Assembly: GCF_900013425.1 (NCBI RefSeq)
Contig: NZ_FBXK01000001.1
Location: 40,001 to 104,000, forward strand
Direction of reading: 5' to 3'
Length of the DNA stretch: 64,000 nucleotides
Origin: Sphingobium sp. Z007
Lineage (GTDB): Bacteria > Pseudomonadota > Alphaproteobacteria > Sphingomonadales > Sphingomonadaceae
Shown here: positions 52,807-61,491 of the stretch, piece after piece
Numbering within the stretch: the first letter of the stretch is position 1
Layout: every line of letters starts with the position of its first letter
The notes under the pieces: model-generated
Database searches by the model: none
What the model saw: the letters and a program-made list of their open reading frames with translations, nothing else
What the model was told of the DNA's origin: nothing
Position numbers and translations under genes: made by a program

Positions 52807-54161
52807 TTATCGTTGGCGCAGGCCCGTCGGGGACACGCGCGGCGCAGGCCTGCGTCGCGGCAGGCGTCCGCCCGGTCGTGATCGACGAGGGGCGGCGCGA
52901 CGGGGGACAGATCTATCGCCGTCAGCCGGACAATTTCACCCGGCCCTATAGGAAACTCTATGGCACCGAGGCCGGACGGGCTCAGGCGTTGCATGAGACC
53001 TTCGACGGGCTGAAGGGCGCGATCGACTATCGGCCAGAGACATTGGTGTGGAACATTGCGGATGGGCACGTGTGGACAGCGAGTCAGACAGTTCATCACG
53101 CTATCCCGTTCGACGCGCTGCTGCTCTGCACGGGCGCGACCGATCGGTTGATGCCGGTCAAGGGATGGCAGTTTGCGGGCGTCTACAGCCTGGGCGGGGC
53201 GCAGGTGGCGCTCAAGAGCCAGGCGGTTTCAATCGGGCATAGGGTCGTGTTCATGGGATCGGGGCCGTTGCTCTATCTGGTGGCGAGCCAATATGTGGAG
53301 GCGGGGGCGGATGTTGCCGCGGTGCTGGACACGTCGTCCTTTTCCGCGCGGGTAAGGGCGCTGCCCGACCTGCTGGCGATGCCGTCGGTGCTGTGGAATG
53401 GCGTCAAGCTGACCCAGGCGATCAAGCGCGCGGGCGTGGCGGTGCATCTGGGCGTGACGCCGGTGGAGATCATCGGCGATGCCGATGTCGGCGTCGGCGG
53501 CGTGCGGTTTCGAGACGGTGGCAGCAAGGAACGGAGCATCGCCTGCGATGCGGTGGCGATGGGGCATCATCTGCGGCCGGAGACGCAATTGGCCGATCTG
53601 GCGCGCTGCGCTTTCGCTTTCGATGCCGGGACACGGCAATGGCTGCCGGAGCGGGATGGCGACGGGCGGTCGAGCGTGGCGGGTGTCTATCTGGCCGGCG
53701 ACGGGGCGAAGATATTGGGCGCGCGGTCGGCCGAGGCGAGCGGGCGGTTGGCGGCGCTGGCGGCGCTGAGCGATTTGGGATTGCCGGTAGATAAGGGCGA
53801 GATGGCGTCGCTGCGGGGCGATGTCGCCGACTATGCCAAGTTCGCCCGCGGGCTGGCGACGGCTTTTCCGTGGCCCGCCGAACAGGCAGGCGCTTTGCCG
53901 GACGACGCGATATTGTGCCGTTGCGAGGGCGTGAGCGCGGGCGACCTGCGTGGCGTGATGCGCGAGACGGGTGCGCGGGAAGCCAACCGGGCCAAGGCGT
54001 TCAGCCGGGTCGGCATGGGCCGGTGCCAAGGGCGCTATTGCGGGCTGGCGGCGGCCGAGCTGATCGCGGCCGAGGCGGGCGTGCCGGTGGAGCAGGTCGG
54101 CCGCCTGCGCGGGCAGGCGCCGGTCAAACCGCTGCCCGTCGCGATCGGAGACGAGACATGA
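52788..54161 (+). CDS. NAD(P)/FAD oxidoreductase subunit, HcnB/OoxA-like
   Basis: A 457-residue pyridine-nucleotide-disulphide-type flavoprotein without a redox disulphide. It has IIVGAGPSGTRAAQA for FAD, a second Rossmann motif VVFMGSGPLLYL, AGDGAKILGARSAE, and a C-terminal BFD-like [2Fe-2S] domain with Cys in LCRCEGVS and GRCQGRYCG. It matches HcnB and opine oxidase subunit A, which pass electrons from the amine-oxidising subunit to the respiratory chain. It is coupled by overlap with both neighbours. Confidence 0.92.
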   Translation: MAEPRIIIVGAGPSGTRAAQACVAAGVRPVVIDEGRRDGGQIYRRQPDNFTRPYRKLYGTEAGRAQALHETFDGLKGAIDYRPETLVWNIADGHVWTASQTVHHAIPFDALLLCTGATDRLMPVKGWQFAGVYSLGGAQVALKSQAVSIGHRVVFMGSGPLLYLVASQYVEAGADVAAVLDTSSFSARVRALPDLLAMPSVLWNGVKLTQAIKRAGVAVHLGVTPVEIIGDADVGVGGVRFRDGGSKERSIACDAVAMGHHLRPETQLADLARCAFAFDAGTRQWLPERDGDGRSSVAGVYLAGDGAKILGARSAEASGRLAALAALSDLGLPVDKGEMASLRGDVADYAKFARGLATAFPWPAEQAGALPDDAILCRCEGVSAGDLRGVMRETGAREANRAKAFSRVGMGRCQGRYCGLAAAELIAAEAGVPVEQVGRLRGQAPVKPLPVAIGDET

Positions 54162-55303
54162 GCGGGGCAATGAGCGCCGCCAGCGACGTCATCATCGTGG
54201 GCGGCGGATTGATGGGATCGTCCGCCGCGCTGTTCCTGCGCGGGCATGGGATGTCGGTCACGCTGCTGGAAACCGACCTGATCGGGCGGCAGGCAAGCGG
54301 CACGAATTTCGGCAATGTGCGGCGGCAGGGGCGCGGGATTCACCAGCTGCCGCTGGCCAATCGCGCCATCGCCATCTGGCGCCGGTCGCGTGAGCTGCTG
54401 GGGGCGGATGTCGAGTATCTCCAGTCGGGGCATATCCGGGTCTGCTATCGCGAACGGCCAGAACTTGTCGGATCGATGGAGGATTATGCGGCGCAGGCTC
54501 GCGCGGAGGGGCTGGACCTGGAATTGCTGAGCGGCAATGCGCTGCGCGACAAATTCCCCTTTTTCGGGCCGGACGTGCTGGCCGGTTCCTATTCGCCGAC
54601 CGATGGCCATGCCAATCCGCGGCTTGCTGCCCCTGCGTTTGCGCGGGCCGCTGAGCGGCTGGGGGCTGTGGTGCATGAGAATACGAAGATCGTGGATGCG
54701 CAGAAGGTGGGCGAAGACTTTATCGTCACGGCGGCGGACGGGCGGACGTTCCGCGCGCCGATCCTGCTGGTGACGGCGGGGGCGTGGGGCAACGCCTTGT
54801 CCTCACAGTTCGGCGAGGCGGTGCCGATCGTGCCCAAGGGCCCGAACATGAGCGTGACCGAGCCGGTGCCCTATGCGATCCATCCCGCAGTCGGCGTGAT
54901 GACGCCGGTCGAAGAGGAGACGGTCTATTTCCGCCAAGTCGCGCGCGGCAATATCGTGCTGGGTGGCAGCACGCGCGGGCCATCCTTCCCCGACCAGTAT
55001 CGCGCCTATGTCGAGCCGCAGAACACGATGAGCCAGTTGAAGCATATCCGGCGGCTGGCGCCGATGCTGGGCAAGCTCAACATCATCCGGGTCTGGTCCG
55101 GGATCGAGGGCTATATGCCCGACAGCCAGCCTGTGATGGGGCCGAGCGCGACGACCAGCGGCCTCTATTATGCGTTCGGATTTTCCGGGTCGGGATTCCA
55201 GATCGGGCCGGGCGTGGGCGAAACCATGGCCGAGATTATCGCCAAGGGCGGGACGGATATTCCGATGGCGCCGTATAGGATCGAGCGGTTCGCGGCGGGA
55301 TAA
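54158..55303 (+). CDS. FAD-dependent amine/imino-acid dehydrogenase subunit, HcnC/OoxB-like
   Basis: The probable catalytic subunit of the three-part enzyme: a 381-residue D-amino-acid-oxidase-fold protein with VIIVGGGLMGSSAALFL, a SGTNFGNVRRQGR segment around the FAD, and GFSGSGFQIGPGVGE near the end. Family members oxidise glycine, proline, hydroxyproline, sarcosine or opines. The start overlaps the previous gene (ATGA). It closes the nine-gene operon that starts at 45392. The substrate is not readable from the sequence. Confidence 0.92.
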   Translation: MSGAMSAASDVIIVGGGLMGSSAALFLRGHGMSVTLLETDLIGRQASGTNFGNVRRQGRGIHQLPLANRAIAIWRRSRELLGADVEYLQSGHIRVCYRERPELVGSMEDYAAQARAEGLDLELLSGNALRDKFPFFGPDVLAGSYSPTDGHANPRLAAPAFARAAERLGAVVHENTKIVDAQKVGEDFIVTAADGRTFRAPILLVTAGAWGNALSSQFGEAVPIVPKGPNMSVTEPVPYAIHPAVGVMTPVEEETVYFRQVARGNIVLGGSTRGPSFPDQYRAYVEPQNTMSQLKHIRRLAPMLGKLNIIRVWSGIEGYMPDSQPVMGPSATTSGLYYAFGFSGSGFQIGPGVGETMAEIIAKGGTDIPMAPYRIERFAAG

Positions 55304-55312
55304 CGGCGTGGA

Positions 55313-55594
55313 TCAGAGGCGCGGCGGCCATTGGCGCGCGGCGTGGAGCAGGCGCAGGATGCGGACGTCCGTATCGGTCTGGTCATAGATCAGGATATAG
55401 TTGCGGTGGACCACCCATTCGCGCGTGCCCGGCACGCGGCCGGGGCGGCCCATGGCGGGATGTCGGGCGAGATCGGCCGCCTTTTGCGAAAAGAGCGTGT
55501 CGAGGCTGATCGCGGCGCGCGGGCTGCGGGCTTCGACATAGTCGTAAATGGCGTTACGATCCGCGACGGCCTCCGCCGTCCAGTGCAGCGTCAT
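55313..55594 (-). CDS. ParE/RelE-family toxin
   Basis: A 93-residue toxin with the ParE layout: WTAEAVADRNAIYDYVEARSP, then the conserved HPAMGRPGRVPGTREWVVHRNYILIY and VRILRLLHAARQWP. Most ParE proteins poison gyrase. The start overlaps the antitoxin stop (ATGA), and its own end lies 9 nt from the convergent dehydrogenase operon. The pair is intact. Confidence 0.93.
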   Translation of the reverse strand: MTLHWTAEAVADRNAIYDYVEARSPRAAISLDTLFSQKAADLARHPAMGRPGRVPGTREWVVHRNYILIYDQTDTDVRILRLLHAARQWPPRL

Positions 55595-55878
55595 TGCGTC
55601 TCATCTAGCTTCCGCAAGGTGGCGGCCCGACGTGCGGCGAAATGCGCCTCGACATCCTCGCTCCCAATTAGATGGCCCGCCTGGGCCGACGCTTGCCCAA
55701 TTTCGACTTGGCGGCGAAACCAGGCGTCGTGGCTTTCAGCCCGTTCTTCGCGCTGTACGACATCGCGCATGAAATCACGCAGCAACTGTGCGCCGGTGCG
55801 ATCCTGCGCCTTGGCGGCGCGGGCGAAGCGGCCTTTCAGCTCTTCATCGACGCGAAAGGTGAAGGTGGCTTCATTCAT
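55591..55878 (-). CDS. Ribbon-helix-helix antitoxin
   Basis: A 95-residue antitoxin. FTFRVDEELKGRFARAAKAQDRTGAQLLRDFM is a ribbon-helix-helix domain; the C-terminal helices (FAARRAATLRKLDE) would wrap the toxin. ATG 55878 is the start matching the domain; upstream in-frame codons cross the operator. It should repress its own promoter at the inverted repeat upstream. Confidence 0.9.
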   Translation of the reverse strand: MNEATFTFRVDEELKGRFARAAKAQDRTGAQLLRDFMRDVVQREERAESHDAWFRRQVEIGQASAQAGHLIGSEDVEAHFAARRAATLRKLDETQ

Positions 55879-55890
55879 AGGAACGTCGGT

Positions 55891-55926
55891 CCATGTGTTG
55901 CATGTTATGTGCGATGTAACACATGG
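55891..55926. promoter_or_regulatory. Inverted-repeat operator of the toxin-antitoxin operon
   Basis: CCATGTGTTGCAT (55891-55903) and ATGTAACACATGG (55914-55926) match in 12 of 13 positions around a 10-nt spacer. It lies 13 nt upstream of the antitoxin start. Confidence 0.75.
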
Positions 55927-55943
55927 AGCACCCGTGCCCAATA

Positions 55944-57416
55944 TCAAAACTCGATCAACGCCACCTTGGTCTTGAGGTTCGCCATATAGGCTTCGCGGCC
56001 CAGATCCTTGCCGATGCCCGATTGTTTATAGCCGCCGGTGGGCAGAATGAAGTCGTTGCTGCGGCCGTAGCGATTGACCCAGATGGTGCCAGCTTCGACC
56101 GACCGGGTGGCGCGCAAGGCCCGGCTGAGATCGCCGGTATGGACGCCGGCGGCCAGGCCATAGTCGCTGTCGTTCGCCAGCGCATAGGCTTCTTCCTCAT
56201 CGGCGAAGGTCTGGACGGTCAGCACCGGGCCGAAGATTTCGCCCTGCACGACTTCGCTTTTCTGGTCGACATTGGTCAGCAGGGTCGGCGCGAAATAGCT
56301 GCCCTCCTGCGGCGCGGTCGCCCGGCCTCCGCCGGTCAGGACTTCGGCCCCCGCCGCGGTCGCGCGGCCGACAATGCCGGCCATGCGGTCGAGTTGGCCT
56401 TCGGAGATGATCGGGCCGAGCGTGGTGTCGGCGACCCAAGTCGGCCCTGCCCGATGCGCGGCGAAGGCGGTGACGAGGCGATCGATCACTTCTTCCGCGA
56501 CTTTGTCCTGCACCAGCAGGCGCGATCCGGCGACGCAGACCTGGCCGGCATTCAAGGTGATGGCGCGGGCGACGAGTGCCGCCGCCTTGTCGAGGCCCGC
56601 GTCGGCGAAGATGATCTGCGGGCTTTTGCCGCCCAGCTCCAGCGTCACCGGCTTCGGCCCGGCTTGCGCGCAGGCCGCCATGATCGCAGCGCCGGTACGG
56701 GTGGAGCCGGTGAAGGTGACCTTCGCAACTTCCGGGCGGCGCACCAACGGATCGCCGACCGAGCGGCCGTCGCCCTGGACGATGTTGAAGATGCCTGCGG
56801 GCAAGCCCGCCTCGATCGCCAGTTCAGCCAGGCGGACGATGCTGAAGGGGGTCATTTCGGAGGGTTTGAGGACGATGCTGTTGCCCGCGGCGATGGCGGG
56901 CGCGATCTTCCAGGCGGCCATGACCAGCGGCAGGTTCCACGGCGCGATCGCCGCGACGACGCCATAGGGTTCGGTGATGGTGAGGCCCAGCTTGTCGGGT
57001 GTGGTGGACGCCACTTCGCCGCCGACCTTGTCTGCCCATTCGGCGAAGAAGCGGATGGTTTCGGCGGTGTAGCTCAAATCCCAGGCGTTGATTTCCTTGA
57101 GCATCCGGGTCGACCCCAGGGCTTCGAGCGGGGCGAGTGTCGCGGCGTCAGCCTCGATCAGGTCGGCCCAGCGGCGCATCACCTTCATCCGGCCGCGCGG
57201 ATCGGTCTGCGCCCAGCCGCTGCGCTTATAGGCGCGCTGGGCATCGGCGACCGCTTCAATGAGCTGGTCGGCATCGACGCTGTCGAGTTCGGCCTGGATA
57301 CGGCCGTCGGACGGCCGGCGCACGATGATCGCGGGTCCGCGCCCGGCTACGCGCCGGCCGCAGATGAAGTTATTCGCCTGGGGAAGGCTGATCTGATCGG
57401 GGTCGAAACCGGTCAC
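55944..57416 (-). CDS. Aldehyde dehydrogenase, PuuC/betaine-aldehyde-type
   Basis: A NAD(P)-dependent dehydrogenase of 490 residues with IAPWNLPL, FTGSTRTGAAIM, the base Glu in LELGGKS and Cys in NAGQVCVAGSR. The GTG at 57416 is chosen because AAGGAG lies 8 nt upstream; an in-frame ATG at 57449 has no site. Aldehydes from amine oxidation by the operon at 45-55 kb are likely substrates. It is transcribed alone, away from the GNAT-gabD operon. Confidence 0.9.
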   Translation of the reverse strand: MTGFDPDQISLPQANNFICGRRVAGRGPAIIVRRPSDGRIQAELDSVDADQLIEAVADAQRAYKRSGWAQTDPRGRMKVMRRWADLIEADAATLAPLEALGSTRMLKEINAWDLSYTAETIRFFAEWADKVGGEVASTTPDKLGLTITEPYGVVAAIAPWNLPLVMAAWKIAPAIAAGNSIVLKPSEMTPFSIVRLAELAIEAGLPAGIFNIVQGDGRSVGDPLVRRPEVAKVTFTGSTRTGAAIMAACAQAGPKPVTLELGGKSPQIIFADAGLDKAAALVARAITLNAGQVCVAGSRLLVQDKVAEEVIDRLVTAFAAHRAGPTWVADTTLGPIISEGQLDRMAGIVGRATAAGAEVLTGGGRATAPQEGSYFAPTLLTNVDQKSEVVQGEIFGPVLTVQTFADEEEAYALANDSDYGLAAGVHTGDLSRALRATRSVEAGTIWVNRYGRSNDFILPTGGYKQSGIGKDLGREAYMANLKTKVALIEF

Positions 57417-57620
57417 GGCATAATCTCCTTCATTCGGACATTCCGACAAAATAGGCGCGCGTCACGGCATTTGTTGCAGTGGCAGGGGAAAATGTGCGCG
57501 ATAATCTTCCAAAATCAGGGCGAAGGCAGCAGCCAATGCTTGGCGCGCCCTCCTAATGTCCGGCCACTGATTCCGAATAGAGGCAGGCGGGCGTCCCTTT
57601 CCCGCCAAGGAGCAAGACGC

Positions 57621-58478
57621 ATGGCGACCGGCATAGAGGCGATGGTGGACCTGCGGCGGATGACCGTCGAGGATCTGGCCGCCGCCCATACCCTATCGAG
57701 CGAACAAAAATGGCCGCATCGCATCGAGGATTGGGAGATGCTGTTCGGGCTGGGCTTTGGCTATGTTGTTGAGCGTGATGGTGCAGTCATAGGGACGGCC
57801 ATGGCCTGGCTCTATGGCGCGGATGCCGCAACGCTGGGGATGGTGATCGTGTCGCCCCAAGCGCAGGGCATGGGGCTGGGCCGCCGGTTGATGGAGGCGG
57901 TGCTGGGCGATCTGGGCGACCGCACAGTGCTGCTGAACGCGACGGATGAGGGCGCGCCGCTCTATCGCAAGCTGGGGTTCGAACCCATCGGTCCGGTGTT
58001 CCAGCATCAGGGCGCCGCCTTTGCCGTGCCGATGGCGGAGTTGATCCCCGACGAGCGGGTGCGGCCATTGGGCGTGAAGGACATGGGCACATTGCATGAC
58101 CTGGCGCGGCGCGCGACGGGGATGGACCGCGACGCGCTGCTCGACGCGCTGGTGCCAGGCGCGCAGGGCGTGGTGCTGACGCGCCGCAACGAGCCGGTGG
58201 GCTTCGCGCTGTTCCGCCGCTTTGGGCGCGGCTATGTCGTCGGGCCGACGATCGCGCCGGACACGGGCGGGGCGAAGGCGCTGATTTCCCATTGGCTGGG
58301 GTCCAATAGCGGCATGTTCTGCCGGTTGGACATACCCAAAGAAAGCGGGCTTGGCGGCTGGCTCGATGAACTGGGCCTGCCTTGTGTCGGCCGGGTGGTG
58401 CGCATGGTGCGCGGGCTGCAACCGACGATCGATCCTTCGGTCACGACCTTCTCTCTTACCACACAGGCGCTCGGATGA
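57621..58478 (+). CDS. Two-domain GNAT-family N-acetyltransferase-like protein
   Basis: A 285-residue protein. Residues 8-140 form a complete GNAT domain with the acetyl-CoA loop VSPQAQGMGLGRRLMEAV. Residues 150-285 are a second, degenerate GNAT half (DELGLPCVGRVVRMVRG at the end). AAGGAG lies before ATG 57621. Its stop overlaps the gabD start by ATGA, so it may acetylate or sense an amine or metabolite of that pathway. Confidence 0.87.
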   Translation: MATGIEAMVDLRRMTVEDLAAAHTLSSEQKWPHRIEDWEMLFGLGFGYVVERDGAVIGTAMAWLYGADAATLGMVIVSPQAQGMGLGRRLMEAVLGDLGDRTVLLNATDEGAPLYRKLGFEPIGPVFQHQGAAFAVPMAELIPDERVRPLGVKDMGTLHDLARRATGMDRDALLDALVPGAQGVVLTRRNEPVGFALFRRFGRGYVVGPTIAPDTGGAKALISHWLGSNSGMFCRLDIPKESGLGGWLDELGLPCVGRVVRMVRGLQPTIDPSVTTFSLTTQALG

Positions 58479-59938
58479 CCCTCACTCTCCATAATCCCGC
58501 CCTTTTCATCCAACAGGCCTTTATTGGCGGCGACTGGGTCGGTGCGGCGTCCGGCGCGACCGTGCCGGTCGATAATCCCGCCACCGGGGCGATAATCGGC
58601 GCCGTGCCCGATTGTGGCGAGGCCGATACGCTGGCGGCGATCGCAGCGGCGGAGGTGGCTTTCCCGGCGTGGAAGGCGCGGACGGCGGCCGATCGCGCGG
58701 CCGTGCTGGAGCGCTGGCACGCGCTGGTGCTGGCCAATGTGAGCGATCTGGGCCGGATCATGACTGCCGAGCAGGGCAAGCCGATCGCGGAGGCCGAGGG
58801 CGAAATTCGCTATGCCGCCAGCTTCATCAAATGGTTCGCCGAGGAAGGCCGCCGCGTCGATGGCGGCATCGTCCCCGCGCCAGAGGCCAATCGCCGCATA
58901 TTGGTGATGAAGGAGCCGGTAGGCGTTTCGGCGGCGATCACGCCGTGGAATTTCCCCGCCGCGATGATTACACGCAAATGCGCACCCGCGTTGGCTGCGG
59001 GTTGCCCGGTGGTGGTCAAGCCTTCCGAACTGACGCCGTTCAGCGCGCTGGCGCTGGCGAAGCTGGCGCAGGAAGCGGGTTTTCCGGCGGGCGTGTTCAA
59101 TATCGTCACGGGTATGCCGAGCGCGATCGGCGGGGCGCTGACCGCCAGTCCGGTGGTGCGCAAATTGTCCTTCACCGGGTCGACGCGGGTGGGCGCGCTA
59201 CTGATGCGGCAATGTGCGGACACGATCAAGCGGGTGAGCTTCGAGCTGGGTGGCAATGCGCCGCTGATCGTGTTCGACGACGCCGATATCGACATTGCCG
59301 TCGCAAGCGCGATGGTCAGCAAGTTCCGCAATGCGGGGCAGACCTGTGTATGCGCCAATCGGATATTAGTGCAGGACAGCGTCTATGACCAGTTCGCCGA
59401 GAAGCTGGCCAAGGCCGTGTCCGCGCTGAATGTCGCGCCGGGCGACATGCCGGGCAGCACGATCGGGCCGCTGATCAACGTGGCCGCCGCGCAGAAGGTG
59501 CAGGCGCATGTCGAGGATGCGCTGGCGCATGGGGCGACTTTGTTCGCGCAGGCGCCGGAGGGGGCAACGGGCGATCGGTTTGCGACGCCGGTGGTCCTGA
59601 CAGGGGCCACGCGGGATATGCGGTTGGCGCAGGAAGAGACGTTCGGGCCGGTCGCGCCCTTGTTCCGCTTCACCCATGAAGAGGAAGGGATCGAACTGGC
59701 CAACGCCACCAGCTATGGCCTGGCCGCCTATTTCTATACCGAAAATCTGCATCGCGCCTTTCGCGTGGCGGAGCGGCTGGAGGCGGGGATGGTCGCGCTC
59801 AACAGCGGGGCGATCGCGATGGAGGTCGCGCCGTTCGGTGGGGTGAAGATGTCGGGCCTGGGCCGCGAGGGCGCGCATGCGGGGATCGAGGAATATCTGG
59901 AGACCAAGGCGTTCCATATCGCGGGGCTGAAGCTGTAA
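58475..59938 (+). CDS. gabD: NAD(P)-dependent succinate-semialdehyde dehydrogenase-like
   Basis: Oxidises succinate semialdehyde or a similar ω-aldehyde acid to the dicarboxylate. The 487 residues have the GabD pattern: MTAEQGKPIAEAEGEI, ITPWNFPAAMITRK, FTGSTRVGALLM, SFELGGNAP, the catalytic Cys in NAGQTCVCANR, and GGVKMSGLGREG. CVCANR with a second Cys two residues later is typical of GabD. Coupled to the GNAT gene, it fits breakdown of a C4 amine such as GABA or putrescine. Confidence 0.92.
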   Translation: MTLTLHNPALFIQQAFIGGDWVGAASGATVPVDNPATGAIIGAVPDCGEADTLAAIAAAEVAFPAWKARTAADRAAVLERWHALVLANVSDLGRIMTAEQGKPIAEAEGEIRYAASFIKWFAEEGRRVDGGIVPAPEANRRILVMKEPVGVSAAITPWNFPAAMITRKCAPALAAGCPVVVKPSELTPFSALALAKLAQEAGFPAGVFNIVTGMPSAIGGALTASPVVRKLSFTGSTRVGALLMRQCADTIKRVSFELGGNAPLIVFDDADIDIAVASAMVSKFRNAGQTCVCANRILVQDSVYDQFAEKLAKAVSALNVAPGDMPGSTIGPLINVAAAQKVQAHVEDALAHGATLFAQAPEGATGDRFATPVVLTGATRDMRLAQEETFGPVAPLFRFTHEEEGIELANATSYGLAAYFYTENLHRAFRVAERLEAGMVALNSGAIAMEVAPFGGVKMSGLGREGAHAGIEEYLETKAFHIAGLKL

Positions 59939-59952
59939 TTGCCCCTTTTCAT

Positions 59953-60025
59953 CCGTTCGCGCTGACCCTGTCTAAGCGCTTTTCTCGCAAGACGTAGAGG
60001 GCTTCGACAGGCTCAGCCCGAACGG
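59953..60025. repeat. CCGTTCG...CGAACGG sphingomonad repeat
   Basis: Imperfect arms CCGTTCGCGCTGACCCTGTC and GACAGGCTCAGCCCGAACGG lie in the gap between gabD and the tartrate dehydrogenase. It is a different family from copies 1-3 in its inner sequence. Confidence 0.7.
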
Positions 60026-60032
60026 GAGATTT

Positions 60033-61103
60033 ATGGTGCGTCATTACAATATCTCCGTCATTCCCGGCGACGGGATCGGCAAGGAAGTCATGCCGGAAGG
60101 TATTCGCGTGCTGGAGCGCGCGGCGAGCCTTTATGGGTTCGGCATTACGCAGACATGGCAGGATTTCGCCTGTTGCGATTACTACGCCAAGCATGGCCAG
60201 ATGATGCCCGACGACTGGAAGGACCGGATCGGCAAACCCGATGCGATCTTCTTTGGCGCGGTCGGTTGGCCCGATACGGTGCCGGATCATGTGTCGCTGT
60301 GGGGATCGCTGCTCCAGTTCCGGCGCGAATATGACCAATATGTCAATCTGCGCCCCGTCAGGCTGATGCCCGGCGTGCCGTGTCCGCTGGTCGGGCGCGA
60401 GCCGGGCGACATTGATTTCTGGGTCGTGCGCGAGAATACGGAAGGAGAATATAGTTCGGTCGGCGGCAAGATGTTCCCCGGCACCGATCGCGAGATCGTG
60501 ATCCAGGAGACCGTGATGACGCGGCATGGCACTGACCGGGTGCTGCGCTATGCGTTCGACCTGGCCGCGACGCGGACGCGCAAGCATGTCACGTCGGCGA
60601 CCAAGTCCAACGGCATCGCCATCACCATGCCCTGGTGGGACGAACGGGTGGTAGAGATGGCCAAAAACTATCCGACCGTCACCCATGACAAATATCATAT
60701 CGACATTTTGACCGCGCAGTTCGTGCTGAACCCCGACCGGTTCGACGTAGTGGTGGCGTCCAACCTGTTCGGCGACATATTGTCCGATCTTGGCCCGGCC
60801 TGCACCGGGACGATCGGCGTGGCGCCGTCGGGTAATATCAACCCGGACGGGACGCATCCGTCGCTGTTCGAGCCGGTCCATGGCTCCGCGCCCGATATTG
60901 CAGGTTTGGGAGTGGCCAATCCGGTCGGGCAAATTTGGTCGGCGGCGATGATGCTGGAGCATCTGGGCGAGGCGGATGCCGCCGCCGCCATCATGCGCGC
61001 GGTGGAGACGGTGCTGGCGGAACCGGGCCTGCGGACTGGCGACCTGAAGGGCAAGGCGACCACCGAGCAATGCGGGAAGGCGATTGCCGACGCGCTGGCG
61101 TGA
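60033..61103 (+). CDS. Tartrate/D-malate dehydrogenase (isocitrate-dehydrogenase family)
   Basis: A NAD- and metal-dependent β-decarboxylating hydroxyacid dehydrogenase of 356 residues. It has IPGDGIGKEVMPE, LRPVRLMPG, WVVRENTEGEYSSVGG, HIDILTAQFV, the metal-binding Asp in NLFGDILSDLGP and FEPVHGSAPDI. The WVVRENTEGEYS sequence marks the tartrate/D-malate branch rather than LeuB. It could process a dicarboxylic hydroxyacid from the same catabolic island. The start at 60033 has GGGAG close upstream. Confidence 0.9.
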   Translation: MVRHYNISVIPGDGIGKEVMPEGIRVLERAASLYGFGITQTWQDFACCDYYAKHGQMMPDDWKDRIGKPDAIFFGAVGWPDTVPDHVSLWGSLLQFRREYDQYVNLRPVRLMPGVPCPLVGREPGDIDFWVVRENTEGEYSSVGGKMFPGTDREIVIQETVMTRHGTDRVLRYAFDLAATRTRKHVTSATKSNGIAITMPWWDERVVEMAKNYPTVTHDKYHIDILTAQFVLNPDRFDVVVASNLFGDILSDLGPACTGTIGVAPSGNINPDGTHPSLFEPVHGSAPDIAGLGVANPVGQIWSAAMMLEHLGEADAAAAIMRAVETVLAEPGLRTGDLKGKATTEQCGKAIADALA

Positions 61104-61491
61104 ATAGGAAAATCGCGGCTTAACTTCGCATATTTCCCGCCGATCACGACATTTTGTTGCATCGGCCTGATCCTATCCGAAAGCGGAAGGGATCGGGTCG
61201 GCAGCGCCCCGGACGGTAGTTTCGCCTGAGCCGACTGCCCTTTAAGGACGTTAGCGTGTGCCCGCGTAAGCGGGGAATCGATCAGACCGCGGGACTGGGT
61301 TCCCGCCTGCGCGGGAACACTGCACTTAGGTAACTTAGGTAGCACATCAGCCACCTTGTAGGACAGCAGCAGATTATGCTGCGTTGGTTTGCGATAACAG
61401 CGGGCGACAGTGCCTATTCACCCCATATCGGGCTTTCGCTCCGCGGCATAAGGATAGGCTGACCCGAGACCAACAATGGCGAGCCCCCTTG
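61104..61491. other. Intergenic region with REP-type hairpins
   Basis: These 388 nt hold CCCGC/GCGGG (61261-61274) and TTCCCGC/GCGGGAA (61300-61317) hairpins forming one composite element. Short in-frame codons before the aminotransferase are not a convincing extension. No gene is visible. Confidence 0.6.
61261..61317. repeat. Composite CCCGCGTAAGCGGGG / TTCCCGC-GCGGGAA inverted repeat
   Basis: Two hairpins, also paired with each other. The second is identical to 30133-30150. Confidence 0.65.

Noticed and set aside
53870..54157. Extension of the HcnC-like frame upstream of 54158
   Set aside because: The upstream frame is a shadow of the HcnB-like gene; the FAD-binding motif begins just after ATG 54158, which overlaps the previous stop.
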